Positions 10,314-18,328 of a DNA stretch of 64,000 nucleotides are shown here, piece after piece. The notes below the pieces were generated by a model. The model had not been told where the DNA came from, did not search any database, and saw only the letters and a list, made by a program, of their open reading frames with translations. Position 1 is the first letter of the stretch. The number at the start of each line of letters is the position of its first letter. Position numbers and translations under genes: made by a program. Source of the DNA: Flavobacteriales bacterium (lineage in GTDB: Bacteria; Bacteroidota; Bacteroidia; Flavobacteriales_G; Salibacteraceae); assembly GCA_018660685.1 (NCBI GenBank), contig JABJJW010000010.1, forward strand, positions 62,001-126,000. The letters are read 5' to 3'.

Positions 10314-10607
10314 TATCGTTCTGCAAGGCTGATGCTTAAACGGTTGTTCTGAAAGGCGCCGGTCTCTATAATGTCTACATGGTAGGGTTAATCAGATAAA
10401 CACCATTTAACATAATATAAATTATATAGTAGAAGATGAATGTATTGATCAATTTGAGTCAGACAGGATGACCCCCTGTATTGAGGGACCAACTAACAGT
10501 AGTCCTATACCAATTCAATCTATTCCTCTGTCAGCCTAAATACTAAATATGGTTCAACATTGAAGAGGGAAATCACTCAAATGATCTAGAGTGAAGTAAA
10601 CTAAGCC

Positions 10608-10615
10608 TACCTTTG
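10608..10615 (+). promoter_or_regulatory. Bacteroidota -10 element (TAnnTTTG)
   Basis: TACCTTTG is an exact match to the Bacteroidota -10 consensus. No convincing -33 TTG lies 17-23 bp upstream. If active, the helicase mRNA would carry an untranslated leader of about 178 nt. Confidence 0.4.
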
Positions 10616-10753
10616 CGCAAATTCTTACTGAGCAGTCCTGCTTAAACATCGTTTGGTGTAAAGGAAAATGCTGAGAAGAAGAAATGACACTAAGATCATT
10701 TCCAGAGCACACAAAATTTAAAGCTCGAGCATTAGTACTTAGAGAATTATCAC

Positions 10754-10799
10754 GGCCAACTCGGCCAAACAATCATTAATAAATAAGGCCATATTGGCC
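10754..10799 (+). promoter_or_regulatory. Competing GGCCAA/TTGGCC pairing at a start codon
   Basis: Two copies of GGCCAA (10754-10759 and 10763-10768) are complementary to TTGGCC at 10794-10799, which ends immediately before the ATG at 10800. A third partner, GGCCA at 10787-10791, can form a local hairpin with TGGCC at 10795-10799. The three alternatives are mutually exclusive in the mRNA. Regulation is inferred from the pairing only. Confidence 0.35.
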
Positions 10800-12044
10800 A
10801 TGGACAGGAGTAATAATCCTGTAATCGTTATGAATCATTCAGATAAACGATCCTATAAGAGATCGAAAAACACAAACAGCTCCAATTCGAATCACAATCG
10901 TCGAGGTGGCCGTCAAGGTGGAGGTTTCAAACCCTCTACTCTTAACCCAGACTTACTCGTTCGAAAGGCGACAATGCTGGAAGAAGAAAAATTTGTCCCA
11001 ACTCGCAAAATCACCGACCTACCGGTAAACCAAGGGCTCATTGATAAACTAGTCAATAAGGGCTACGAAGTCCCGACGGAGATACAAGACAAGAGCCTTG
11101 AAGCTTTGCTAGATGGCAGAGACTTTCTGGGAATAGCTCAAACGGGCACCGGTAAGACAGCTGCCTTCCTTGTTCCAATCATCAATGACCTTATGCGCAC
11201 GAGACGGAAATCAAGTGCCATCATCGTTGTACCAACTCGTGAACTCGCGTTGCAAGTCGAAGTTGAATTCAAGAGCATTACTAAAGGCCTGGGCTTATAC
11301 AGCACACCGCTCATTGGAGGAACAAACATTAACCGAGACCGAGCGAATACGCAACGAAAGCCGCACGTTATCATTGGCACACCGGGACGGATTCTAGACT
11401 TAGTCAGCCGTCAATGGTTAGACCTAAGAAGTTTTGAAACACTTGTATTGGACGAATTTGACCGCATGCTTGACATGGGATTCCAAAAGGATGTGATGAG
11501 AATCATCAACACCGTCGGACATCGAAAGCAATCAATGCTCTTTTCTGCTACGCTAGATAAAAAGCAGCAGCCGCTGATCGATGAAATCTTGACCGACCCA
11601 GTCGTAGTAAAGGTTAGTACCGGTACGACAACTGGAGAAAACATAGATCAAGAAGTGATTAGAATAGGTGCCGATCAAAACAAATTTGACGTGCTACAAG
11701 ACCTGCTTGCATTGGATGAGATTGAAAAGGTCTTGATTTTCGAAGAGACGAAACACAAGGTTAATAAGCTATCCAAAATGCTTAACCAAAAAGGAATCCG
11801 ATCGGATGAAATTCACGGAAACAAGACCCAGTCCGCGCGTCAGAAGGCCTTGAATAATTTTAAAACGGGCAAAGTGAATGTCCTTGTGGCTACTGATGTA
11901 GCAGCTAGAGGAATTGACGTCAGCGACATTACACATGTCATCAACTACCAAGTTCCACAGTCCTTCGATACTTACATACATAGAATCGGAAGAACTGGAC
12001 GGGCAGGAAAAGTCGGAAAGGCCTATACCCTACTTGGTGGGTAG
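10800..12044 (+). CDS. DEAD-box RNA helicase with DEFD motif II
   Basis: An ATP-dependent RNA helicase of 414 residues from the ATG at 10800; an alternative TTG lies at 10794 and another ATG at 10830. After a basic, Asn/Ser/Gly-rich N-terminal tail of about 50 residues come the Q motif region, motif I AQTGTGKT, Ia PTRELA, Ib TPGR, motif II DEFD, motif III SAT and motif VI HRIGRTGR. Motif II normally reads DEAD; DEFD keeps the catalytic Asp-Glu and final Asp. The protein stops about 12 residues after motif VI, so it has no C-terminal RNA-binding extension. The long leader suggests post-transcriptional control, as is usual for cold-inducible helicases. A second helicase is at 62161. Confidence 0.9.
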   Translation: MDRSNNPVIVMNHSDKRSYKRSKNTNSSNSNHNRRGGRQGGGFKPSTLNPDLLVRKATMLEEEKFVPTRKITDLPVNQGLIDKLVNKGYEVPTEIQDKSLEALLDGRDFLGIAQTGTGKTAAFLVPIINDLMRTRRKSSAIIVVPTRELALQVEVEFKSITKGLGLYSTPLIGGTNINRDRANTQRKPHVIIGTPGRILDLVSRQWLDLRSFETLVLDEFDRMLDMGFQKDVMRIINTVGHRKQSMLFSATLDKKQQPLIDEILTDPVVVKVSTGTTTGENIDQEVIRIGADQNKFDVLQDLLALDEIEKVLIFEETKHKVNKLSKMLNQKGIRSDEIHGNKTQSARQKALNNFKTGKVNVLVATDVAARGIDVSDITHVINYQVPQSFDTYIHRIGRTGRAGKVGKAYTLLGG

Positions 12045-12072
12045 CACTCCATTCAAAGCACATTTTTGTGCT

Positions 12073-12106
12073 AGCGCCTTGTCAACCATGACTTGGCGCT
12101 TTTTTT
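12073..12106 (+). terminator. Rho-independent terminator after the DEAD-box gene
   Basis: AGCGCC...GTCA pairs with TGAC...GGCGCT, a 6-bp outer and 4-bp inner stem separated by a TT/TT internal loop, followed by at least six T. It lies between the convergent helicase and small membrane protein genes and overlaps the latter's stop codon. Confidence 0.75.
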
Positions 12107-12449
12107 ATGCTGTAACTTTCGTCTTAAAAGCTCCAATGATCATGATGATCAGGGACGCCGCTACTCCTAAAATACCAATCATTCCAATCGGCGGAACGTT
12201 AGCTGGGTCACCACCCATTACCCCTGTCAAAAACAATCCCACTGGAAGCATTATTGCGGCCATTGCGGAATAAGAGCAGATCTTCTTGAGGCGTTCACTA
12301 ATCATTAAATTCTCTAGGGTTAATCCAATGAGAATATTGAAAATGCTCATGAAGTTGCCGTGTGAGTGCCCTTCTCTTAGGTAAAATCGCGCCATTCCGA
12401 GGATGTGATTTCCCTCTTGAATACTGTACTCATTGAAAGTTCCACCCAA
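12105..12449 (-). CDS. Small membrane protein, possibly N-terminally truncated
   Basis: An integral membrane protein of 114 residues from a TTG start, with about three hydrophobic segments (near residues 32-48, 60-78 and 86-108) and a conserved-looking soluble stretch SIQEGNHILGMARFYLREGH. I do not recognise a characterised family. The frame has no ATG at its beginning: it is bounded by TAA at 12465-12467, six codons before the TTG at 12449, and begins abruptly at GGTFNEYS. A first membrane helix would be expected before this point, so the gene may have lost its 5' end. Real coding is supported by the membrane topology, but the start is uncertain. Confidence 0.55.
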   Translation of the reverse strand: MGGTFNEYSIQEGNHILGMARFYLREGHSHGNFMSIFNILIGLTLENLMISERLKKICSYSAMAAIMLPVGLFLTGVMGGDPANVPPIGMIGILGVAASLIIMIIGAFKTKVTA

Positions 12450-12533
12450 AGCTAAGCCACCCCGTTAAGGACTCGATTGATACAGTTTTGCTCTAACTCT
12501 TCCTGCAACACAATGGTTTGACGTACCGAATAC

Positions 12534-12590
12534 AAATCGGTTACATATTATTAAAGGAACTGTGACAAGATAATTTTTTGTAACCGATTT
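12534..12590. repeat. 12-bp perfect inverted repeat with 33-bp spacer
   Basis: AAATCGGTTACA at 12534-12545 is perfectly mirrored by TGTAACCGATTT at 12579-12590, with a 33-bp AT-rich spacer. The right arm ends about 44 bp before the ATG of the DUF6249 gene, so the pair sits where a promoter and operator would be. No T run follows the right arm, so it is not a terminator. A paired operator or a long mRNA hairpin are the two readings. Confidence 0.6.
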
Positions 12591-12633
12591 AATATGGATG
12601 CGTCAAAGCAGCAAAACCAATAAAAAGGATAAT

Positions 12634-12963
12634 ATGGAAGCCATCTTAATACCAGGAATCGTTTTCTCCACCATGTTCGGAATCGCATTTCTATTCTTCA
12701 CCACACGCAATAAGGAAAGACTTGCCTTAATCGATAAAGGGGCCAGCGCCGACCTTTTTAGTCAAGAAGGGAAGCATCAATACACAGGATTGAAAGTCGG
12801 GATTACTTTCATCGGTATATCGATTGGAATTCTAGTCGGTTACCTACTGGGTAATGCTGGAATCATGGATCGTGACGTAGCCTTTCCTGCCATGATATTC
12901 TTATTTACGGGAATAACCTTAGTAATCACGAACACCATGCTCCGGAAGATGAAGACTGAGTAA
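12634..12963 (+). CDS. DUF6249-type small membrane protein
   Basis: A 109-residue membrane protein with three hydrophobic segments (about residues 3-20, 48-66 and 75-92), beginning MEAILIPGIVFSTMF and containing TRNKERLALIDKG. This arrangement matches DUF6249 proteins, which in Bacteroidota often lie near regulatory genes. Function unknown. Start ATG 12634 is preferred because AAGGAT lies a few bases upstream. The in-frame ATG at 12598 would add a charged tail of 12 residues. A 12-bp inverted repeat lies directly upstream. Confidence 0.75.
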   Translation: MEAILIPGIVFSTMFGIAFLFFTTRNKERLALIDKGASADLFSQEGKHQYTGLKVGITFIGISIGILVGYLLGNAGIMDRDVAFPAMIFLFTGITLVITNTMLRKMKTE

Positions 12964-12989
12964 GAATTTGCTTTGACTGTTTAGTTAGG

Positions 12990-13021
12990 TACCCTAGGGC
13001 TTATAGCTCTGGGGTATTTTT
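12990..13021 (+). terminator. Rho-independent terminator after the DUF6249 gene
   Basis: TACCCTAGGGCT and AGCTCTGGGGTA form a 12-bp stem with two G-U wobbles around a 3-nt loop, followed by five T. Confidence 0.8.
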
Positions 13022-13137
13022 ATGGACCGCTGCTCGGCATTGCTAATCGCATTCATTCAGCGCTTTTCTTCGAATTGAATTTTTTCCTTGATCGGAGGTA
13101 ACATTTCCCATGGTCTACTTAACTTCATGCATTCTTT

Positions 13138-14124
13138 ATGCTACGAGATAAATTCGGAAGAAGACATAACTATCTGCGCCTCGCAGTGACGGATCGCTGC
13201 AACCTTCGATGCTTTTACTGCATGCCCGAAGTAGGCATATCCTACCTCAACAGAAAAGAGTTGCTATCATATGAGGAGATGCTGCGGATTGCAGAAATAT
13301 TCTCCAGCGAAGGAGTCAATAAGATCAGGATAACAGGCGGAGAACCTTTCGTAAGGAGCGGGATGAATGATTTCCTTAGAAACCTAATCCAGGTAAAAGG
13401 AATCGACGAGGTACATGTTACAACGAACGGATCCTTAATCAGTCAACACATCGGGTTTCTTGAAGAAATTGGAATCAAATCAATAAACTTAAGTCTCGAT
13501 ACTTTGGATCGTGAACGGTTTGCTGCAATCACGAGGCGAGATAAGTTTCCTGAGGTTTTCAAGACTCTTCAAGACCTTATTAACTCTTCCATTGAGACCA
13601 AAGTCAATATGGTAGTCATGAAGAATAAGAACTTCAACGATATTCTCCCAATGCTCGAATTGGGAAAGGATAATCCAATCTCTGTTCGGTTTATTGAGGA
13701 GATGCCGTTTAACGGCGACCCGAATCAAGGGAATGGAGAATACCTTAACCTAACGCAGATACTAGACTACATTACATCTGAACATTCCATCTCCAAACTC
13801 AAAGACAGCCCCTCCTCTACTTCTCTTAACTATCAAGTGAATGGATTCGAGGGCTCATTCGGTATTATCCCGGCGTATACCAGAACGATCTGTGGGTCAT
13901 GCAACAGGCTGCGATTAACTCCACAAGGAGATTTAAGGACCTGCCTGTACAGCCAAGGAAAAGTTAGTCTTAGAGACACAATGAGAAATGGTTCTAGCGA
14001 CGAGGAGATTACTGATTTGATTCGGAAAGCATTAACAGGTAAAGCCCGGAATGGGTTTATAGCTGAATCGTTGAGAGACTCTTCAAACCCAGCGCATGAA
14101 TCAATGGCAACTATTGGAGGATGA
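13138..14124 (+). CDS. moaA: GTP 3',8-cyclase MoaA
   Basis: A radical SAM enzyme that catalyses the first step of molybdenum cofactor synthesis, converting GTP to the cyclic intermediate later used by MoaC. It has 328 residues. The SAM [4Fe-4S] cluster motif CNLRCFYC gives Cys21, Cys25 and Cys28. The second cluster motif CGSCNRLRLTPQGDLRTC lies near the C-terminus, and the protein ends in the typical Gly-Gly. The GGEP motif is ITGGEPFVR. It overlaps moeA by 4 nt (ATGA), so the two are translationally coupled. moaC, moaD and moaE are not in the window. Confidence 0.96.
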   Translation: MLRDKFGRRHNYLRLAVTDRCNLRCFYCMPEVGISYLNRKELLSYEEMLRIAEIFSSEGVNKIRITGGEPFVRSGMNDFLRNLIQVKGIDEVHVTTNGSLISQHIGFLEEIGIKSINLSLDTLDRERFAAITRRDKFPEVFKTLQDLINSSIETKVNMVVMKNKNFNDILPMLELGKDNPISVRFIEEMPFNGDPNQGNGEYLNLTQILDYITSEHSISKLKDSPSSTSLNYQVNGFEGSFGIIPAYTRTICGSCNRLRLTPQGDLRTCLYSQGKVSLRDTMRNGSSDEEITDLIRKALTGKARNGFIAESLRDSSNPAHESMATIGG

Positions 14125-15326
14125 AAACAACATTTGATCAGGCAATGGCAGCAGTGCTAGCAACTGCCAAGGACTATGGGATTGAGTCAATTTCTTTAAT
14201 TGAATCAGTACACAGAGTTCTTCGAGAGGATGTTTCAGCTGATCGCGATTTCCCTCCTTTTGATCGAGTTGCAATGGACGGGATAGCAATAAATTTCGAT
14301 CACTTTGACCATAAATCAAAAATGGCGGAGATAACGGGAATAGCAGCTGCGGGATCTTCTAAACAAGAACTAATAAATCGCAAGAGTTGTTTCGAAGTCA
14401 TGACGGGAGCAGTGCTACCTGAAGGAGCAGATACCGTTATCCGCTACGAAGACATCAACATTGAAGGAAGCACAGTTACCGTAGCGGATATTGAGCTAAG
14501 GAAAGGACAAAATGTGCACAATCAGGGGCTTGATCGACGCGCTGGAGATTTAATAATTGATCAAGGAACTCGAATCAGTCCTGCCGAAATTGGAGTTGGC
14601 GCATCCGTGGGTCAAACACATGTCAGGGTTAGTAAACTGCCAAAGTGTATTATCATCTCAAGCGGAAATGAACTAGTTAATATTCATGAGGAGCCCAAAG
14701 CTCATCAGATTCGTAAGAGCAACTCCCATCAAATTGGCTCAATGCTCAGTGCTAAGGGTATAGTAGCTGATGTTGAACACCTCAATGACAATGAAGAGGA
14801 AATTGAGAATAAACTGAGTAAATTCCTCGATCAGTATGATGTCATCATTGTTAGCGGCGGTGTGTCAAAAGGGAAATTCGATTTTATCCCTGGCGTGTTA
14901 GATAAGCTTGGTGTCGAACGATTATTTCACAAGGTTGAACAACGACCGGGAAAACCCCTGTGGTTTGGACAACATGGTGGCGGAACCCTTGTGTTCGCGC
15001 TACCAGGAAATCCAGTCTCGAGCTTCATGTGTGCGTTAGCATTTTTCAGCCCTTGGTTGCTTAAATCTTTAGGGAGTAAAGAGGAAGAGTCGACATATGC
15101 GATGCTCTCTGAAGACGTTTCTTTCAAACCTAATCTCACCTTCTTTCTTCAAGTTCGCGTTAAGAACGAAAAGGGCCAGCTAAAAGCATACCCAATAAAA
15201 GGAAAAGGATCAGGGGATTTAGCTAACCTGGTTGATGCTGATGGCTTCCTTATTATCCCACAGGGATATGACAATTATACGGCCGGATCAGCACACCCTT
15301 TTATCAGTTTTCGAAATCTTACTTGA
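14121..15326 (+). CDS. moeA: Molybdopterin molybdotransferase MoeA
   Basis: Inserts molybdate into adenylylated molybdopterin, the last step of basic Moco synthesis; 401 residues, the usual length. Family landmarks are RDFPPFDRVAMDGIA near residue 40, MTGAVLPEGADTVIRYED near 94, the MPT-binding-domain motif IVSGGVSKGKFDF near 243, and LPGNPVSSFM near 295. Start ATG overlaps the moaA stop. The 3' end overlaps the stop of the opposing MobA-like gene by 8 bp. Confidence 0.95.
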   Translation: MKTTFDQAMAAVLATAKDYGIESISLIESVHRVLREDVSADRDFPPFDRVAMDGIAINFDHFDHKSKMAEITGIAAAGSSKQELINRKSCFEVMTGAVLPEGADTVIRYEDINIEGSTVTVADIELRKGQNVHNQGLDRRAGDLIIDQGTRISPAEIGVGASVGQTHVRVSKLPKCIIISSGNELVNIHEEPKAHQIRKSNSHQIGSMLSAKGIVADVEHLNDNEEEIENKLSKFLDQYDVIIVSGGVSKGKFDFIPGVLDKLGVERLFHKVEQRPGKPLWFGQHGGGTLVFALPGNPVSSFMCALAFFSPWLLKSLGSKEEESTYAMLSEDVSFKPNLTFFLQVRVKNEKGQLKAYPIKGKGSGDLANLVDADGFLIIPQGYDNYTAGSAHPFISFRNLT

Positions 15327-16428
15327 TTGTGAATGCTTTTAGCTCCTCAGGAGTGTTCACGTTGATCAAATCCTCATAGTACCGGGGTTCGTCGATCATT
15401 TCTACATTACTATTGATAAGAACTTTTCGTGGGCAGCTCATTCCATTTGCAAGAAATTCCAACATGACATGATAAGCTCTAGGCTCCCAAATTGTGATTA
15501 GAGGTTCAGGGAATTTAGTTTCCGGATTATAGAAGCAAGTGGCCACTTTAGAAGGGTTTCTTCGTTTTACCAATTCAGTTACCAACTCACTGCTTAAGCC
15601 TGGAATGTCCGTAGCCACAACAAGCCAAGCACAATCTGGAAATCTCCTGAAAGCACTCAGAATACCACCAAAAGGTCCGAGATCCAAGAATGAATCGGCA
15701 ATGAGCTCGTATTGGCTTTCAAACGTTGTGCTCTCGTCACGAACAGATAAATAACTATTTCCTACTATGGCCTGCAAAATGTCAGCCGCGTGCTCCCGTT
15801 GAGCCTTCCCATGATAATCGATTGAGCCTTTGTCCTTGCCCATTCTCGAGCTTTTACCACCAGTCAATACCAATCCTTTGAGCTCGGTTGAATTCTGCCC
15901 AAATTTCTTCTGTATTTCTTGAGATATGAGATTTACTTCGGCTATTCGATAGATCGGTGTATTTGATAAGAATGGATTCAGAAAATCGAATGGCTCTTCC
16001 ATCCCTTCGTCCAGAATAATCATAAGTACATTAGTTAATCCATCGAGCTTCCGACTCAGCGATTCCTTCTTTTTGCTATTTACAAGCACAACTTGATGTT
16101 CTGCTTGAAAGTGATTGCCATTGACAAGCGCAATATCAGCCTCGTTCAGCAATTTCCGAATGCGTAGGTCATTATCCTTGCCAAGTAAATCGATTGAAGT
16201 GGTTGCCGCCTGCTTTTCTAGTTGGGCAGTAAATGGTGATTTGTTGGGTAAAGTATCATGTGATGCATCCACATAAGCACAAGTTAGAACAGGCTCCAGT
16301 TCTTTTGCCAATGATGCAGAAAGGAGTTCTATAATCGCACATGGAGCTCCAAGAATCGCTACCTCATTTCGATGGAACTTCCCACCTCTTGGTTTTATGG
16401 TCTTGCCGTGTTTTCTATGTGCTTCCAT
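15319..16428 (-). CDS. MobA-like nucleotidyltransferase fused to a MobB-like N-terminal domain
   Basis: A 369-residue two-domain protein. The C-terminal half starts with the GT-A nucleotide-binding signature LVLTGGKSSRMGKDKG (residues 187-201) and continues with LGPFGGILSAF and VATDIPGLS, as in molybdenum cofactor guanylyltransferase MobA. The N-terminal 180 residues have a strand-helix start (EVAILGAPCAIIELLSASL) and a later VNGNHF...QVVLVN segment arranged like MobB. However, the P-loop GxxxxGKT is absent, so this half would not bind GTP in the MobB way. The MobB relation is inference; the MobA half is secure. It lies convergent with moeA, supporting a role in Moco maturation. Confidence 0.85.
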   Translation of the reverse strand: MEAHRKHGKTIKPRGGKFHRNEVAILGAPCAIIELLSASLAKELEPVLTCAYVDASHDTLPNKSPFTAQLEKQAATTSIDLLGKDNDLRIRKLLNEADIALVNGNHFQAEHQVVLVNSKKKESLSRKLDGLTNVLMIILDEGMEEPFDFLNPFLSNTPIYRIAEVNLISQEIQKKFGQNSTELKGLVLTGGKSSRMGKDKGSIDYHGKAQREHAADILQAIVGNSYLSVRDESTTFESQYELIADSFLDLGPFGGILSAFRRFPDCAWLVVATDIPGLSSELVTELVKRRNPSKVATCFYNPETKFPEPLITIWEPRAYHVMLEFLANGMSCPRKVLINSNVEMIDEPRYYEDLINVNTPEELKAFTIK

Positions 16429-16541
16429 GATTAATAACTTCCTCTACCCAAAGTGAGACAACTGATGCCTAGGGTTGTCAATTAATACTCTAAAGATAAA
16501 CATGAGATTCGCCGGTTATCTAGAAAGTGGGAGTCTAGAAT

Positions 16542-17297
16542 TCAAATCTGAATTCCCCAAGCATTAGCGAGGATCAATTTCAGGCCAACGTAGGATACGA
16601 ATAACGCTGTTAGCAACCTTATCATCCTTCGATTTAATTTGGTTGTGAGGACATAATTACCTACCAAGCCCCCGAGAAAAACTGATGGGAGAGCCAATAT
16701 CAAGAGATCGATATTGGGGGCTAGATGAGATGAATACGCAAGTCCCGCAAGACCAGAAAGAGAATTGCACAGAATGAAAAAGGCCGATAAAGCTGCAATG
16801 GTCTTTGCTTTTCGCCAATTCATCAGGTGTAGCGTTGGAGACAAGAAAATCCCACCGCCGATACCAACAAGCCCTGAAACAAATCCGATTGCACCTCCAG
16901 TCAATCCTCTTTGGACTGTATTCAGTTCGATTGTCCGACTCTGAAGGTTCTGGCCTTGAATTAGCATAAAGATCGCGGCAAGCATGAGCATAATCCCGAG
17001 GAGAACAAAAAATACTTCTACGCTCAATTGGACTTGTGCTCCAAGAAATGCTGTCAGAATACTTGAAAGAACAAATGGCATAAATAGCTTGAAAGACAAT
17101 AGTCCTTTTTGGTAAAATCTAATGCTCCCTATCATTACGACAACGACATTCAAAATGAGTGCTGTGGTTCGTATCTCGTCGAAACTAGTTGCTACAAGAG
17201 CGAGAATGGCGAGGTAGCTGGACCCACCTCCAAAGCCCACACTTGCGTAGAGGAAGGCAATCCCGAAGAATATTAGCGCTATGACTATATCAGACAT
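16542..17297 (-). CDS. TauE/SafE family anion permease
   Basis: An integral membrane protein of 251 residues with about seven to eight hydrophobic segments. It has the two family repeats: GFGGGSSYLAILAL near residue 22 and GLVGIGGGIFLSPTLHL near 140. TauE/SafE proteins move sulfite, thiosulfate, sulfonates and similar anions. Its start lies 5 bp after the selD stop and selD overlaps mnmH, so this is the third gene of a selenium operon. That context makes a selenium or sulfur oxyanion the likely substrate, which is inference. Confidence 0.88.
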   Translation of the reverse strand: MSDIVIALIFFGIAFLYASVGFGGGSSYLAILALVATSFDEIRTTALILNVVVVMIGSIRFYQKGLLSFKLFMPFVLSSILTAFLGAQVQLSVEVFFVLLGIMLMLAAIFMLIQGQNLQSRTIELNTVQRGLTGGAIGFVSGLVGIGGGIFLSPTLHLMNWRKAKTIAALSAFFILCNSLSGLAGLAYSSHLAPNIDLLILALPSVFLGGLVGNYVLTTKLNRRMIRLLTALFVSYVGLKLILANAWGIQI

Positions 17298-17302
17298 TCT
17301 AT

Positions 17303-18328
17303 CTAAGCAACAGTAAGAACGTTTTGGGATTTCGTCACAAACCGTCCTATAATGTCACTTGGTAGGTCATGCCTCGAAAGAATCTGAGCGATACGTAAGG
17401 CCTCGGCTGGTGACACAGAAAGTAACAATCCCCCACTGGTTTGGGGGTCTGCAATCAAACGATGGTCAACCCCATTATTTAAAACCACTTTCTCCTTATA
17501 GCCTTCCCAATTACGATGAGTTCCACCAGGCGACATGTTCAAGTCAAGATACTTTTGTGTGAATGGAAAGATTGGGATTTTATCGTACTCAAGAACCGCG
17601 CTCAGATTACTCGCCTCCGCCATTTCGATCAAGTGACCTGCAAGCCCAAATCCTGTCACATCTGTTATCGCGTTGACACCTGGCGCAGATGCGACAGTCT
17701 CGCCAATATCATTGAGCGCTTTCATCGATGACACTGCCAAAGCAATGTCTTCATCGGTCGCTTCTCCCCTTTTCTGAGCAGTTGCAACAAGCCCAACTCC
17801 AATTGGTTTGGTGAGGAATAAGATGTCATTTTCCTTTGCTCCATCATTTCTTTTGATCAAAGAAATTAGAGCAGAACCCGTAACCGCAAGTCCAAAAATG
17901 GGCTCAGGGGAATCAATGCTATGGCCCCCAGCGAGAGGAATTCTGGCATTTGAGCAAACCCTTTTGGCTCCAGCTATAACTTCTCGAGCTACTTCAGGTC
18001 CAAGCTTTTCAATCGGCCATCCTAAAATTGCGATAGCCATCATGGGTTTTCCTCCCATTGCATAAATGTCGCTGATTGCATTTGTCGCTGCGATTGCACC
18101 AAAGTCGAATGGATCATCGACAATGGGCATGAAAAAATCTGTCGTGCTGATTATTGCGGTCTTGCCATCAAGGCTATAGACAGCTGCATCATCTTTAGAA
18201 TCATTGCCAACAAGCAGGCGATCAAACGCTCCTTGCTTTTCACCTGTAAGTATTTCCTCCAAAACTTGAGGGGAAAGCTTGCAACCACAGCCCCCACCGT
18301 GACTGAATGAGGTTAGATTAATCGACAT
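17303..18328 (-). CDS. selD: Selenide, water dikinase SelD
   Basis: Makes selenophosphate from selenide and ATP; 341 residues. The catalytic N-terminal motif HGGGCGCK contains Cys14 (equivalent to E. coli Cys17, no selenocysteine codon) and Lys17. Further AIRS/PurM-type landmarks are the acidic NDSKDDAAVY, STTDFFMPIVDDPFDFG and AGGHSID. It overlaps mnmH by 11 nt upstream and is followed after 5 bp by the TauE/SafE gene. No selA or selB is in the window, so tRNA selenation through MnmH is the visible use of its product. Confidence 0.96.
   Translation of the reverse strand: MSINLTSFSHGGGCGCKLSPQVLEEILTGEKQGAFDRLLVGNDSKDDAAVYSLDGKTAIISTTDFFMPIVDDPFDFGAIAATNAISDIYAMGGKPMMAIAILGWPIEKLGPEVAREVIAGAKRVCSNARIPLAGGHSIDSPEPIFGLAVTGSALISLIKRNDGAKENDILFLTKPIGVGLVATAQKRGEATDEDIALAVSSMKALNDIGETVASAPGVNAITDVTGFGLAGHLIEMAEASNLSAVLEYDKIPIFPFTQKYLDLNMSPGGTHRNWEGYKEKVVLNNGVDHRLIADPQTSGGLLLSVSPAEALRIAQILSRHDLPSDIIGRFVTKSQNVLTVA

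Larger units (their letters stand above)
10314..10799 (+). other. 486 bp gene-free leader region upstream of a DEAD-box helicase
   Basis: No credible coding sequence was found here. The only open frame, on the minus strand at 10554-10772, shows no recognisable protein features. The region contains an exact TAnnTTTG motif at 10608-10615, a small perfect hairpin (AGCAG-TC-CTGCT) soon after it, and repeated GGCCAA/TTGGCC elements close to the helicase start. It may encode a long 5' leader or a small RNA. I recognise no known riboswitch or tRNA. Confidence 0.5.

Noticed and set aside
10554-10772. Minus-strand open frame of 72 codons in the leader of the DEAD-box gene
   Set aside because: Cys/Ser/Asp-rich peptide with no domain, signal or membrane pattern; it overlaps the presumed leader and its promoter.
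17303-18328. Possible selenocysteine codon in selD
   Set aside because: The active-site codons encode Cys14 and Cys16; no in-frame TGA lies at this position.
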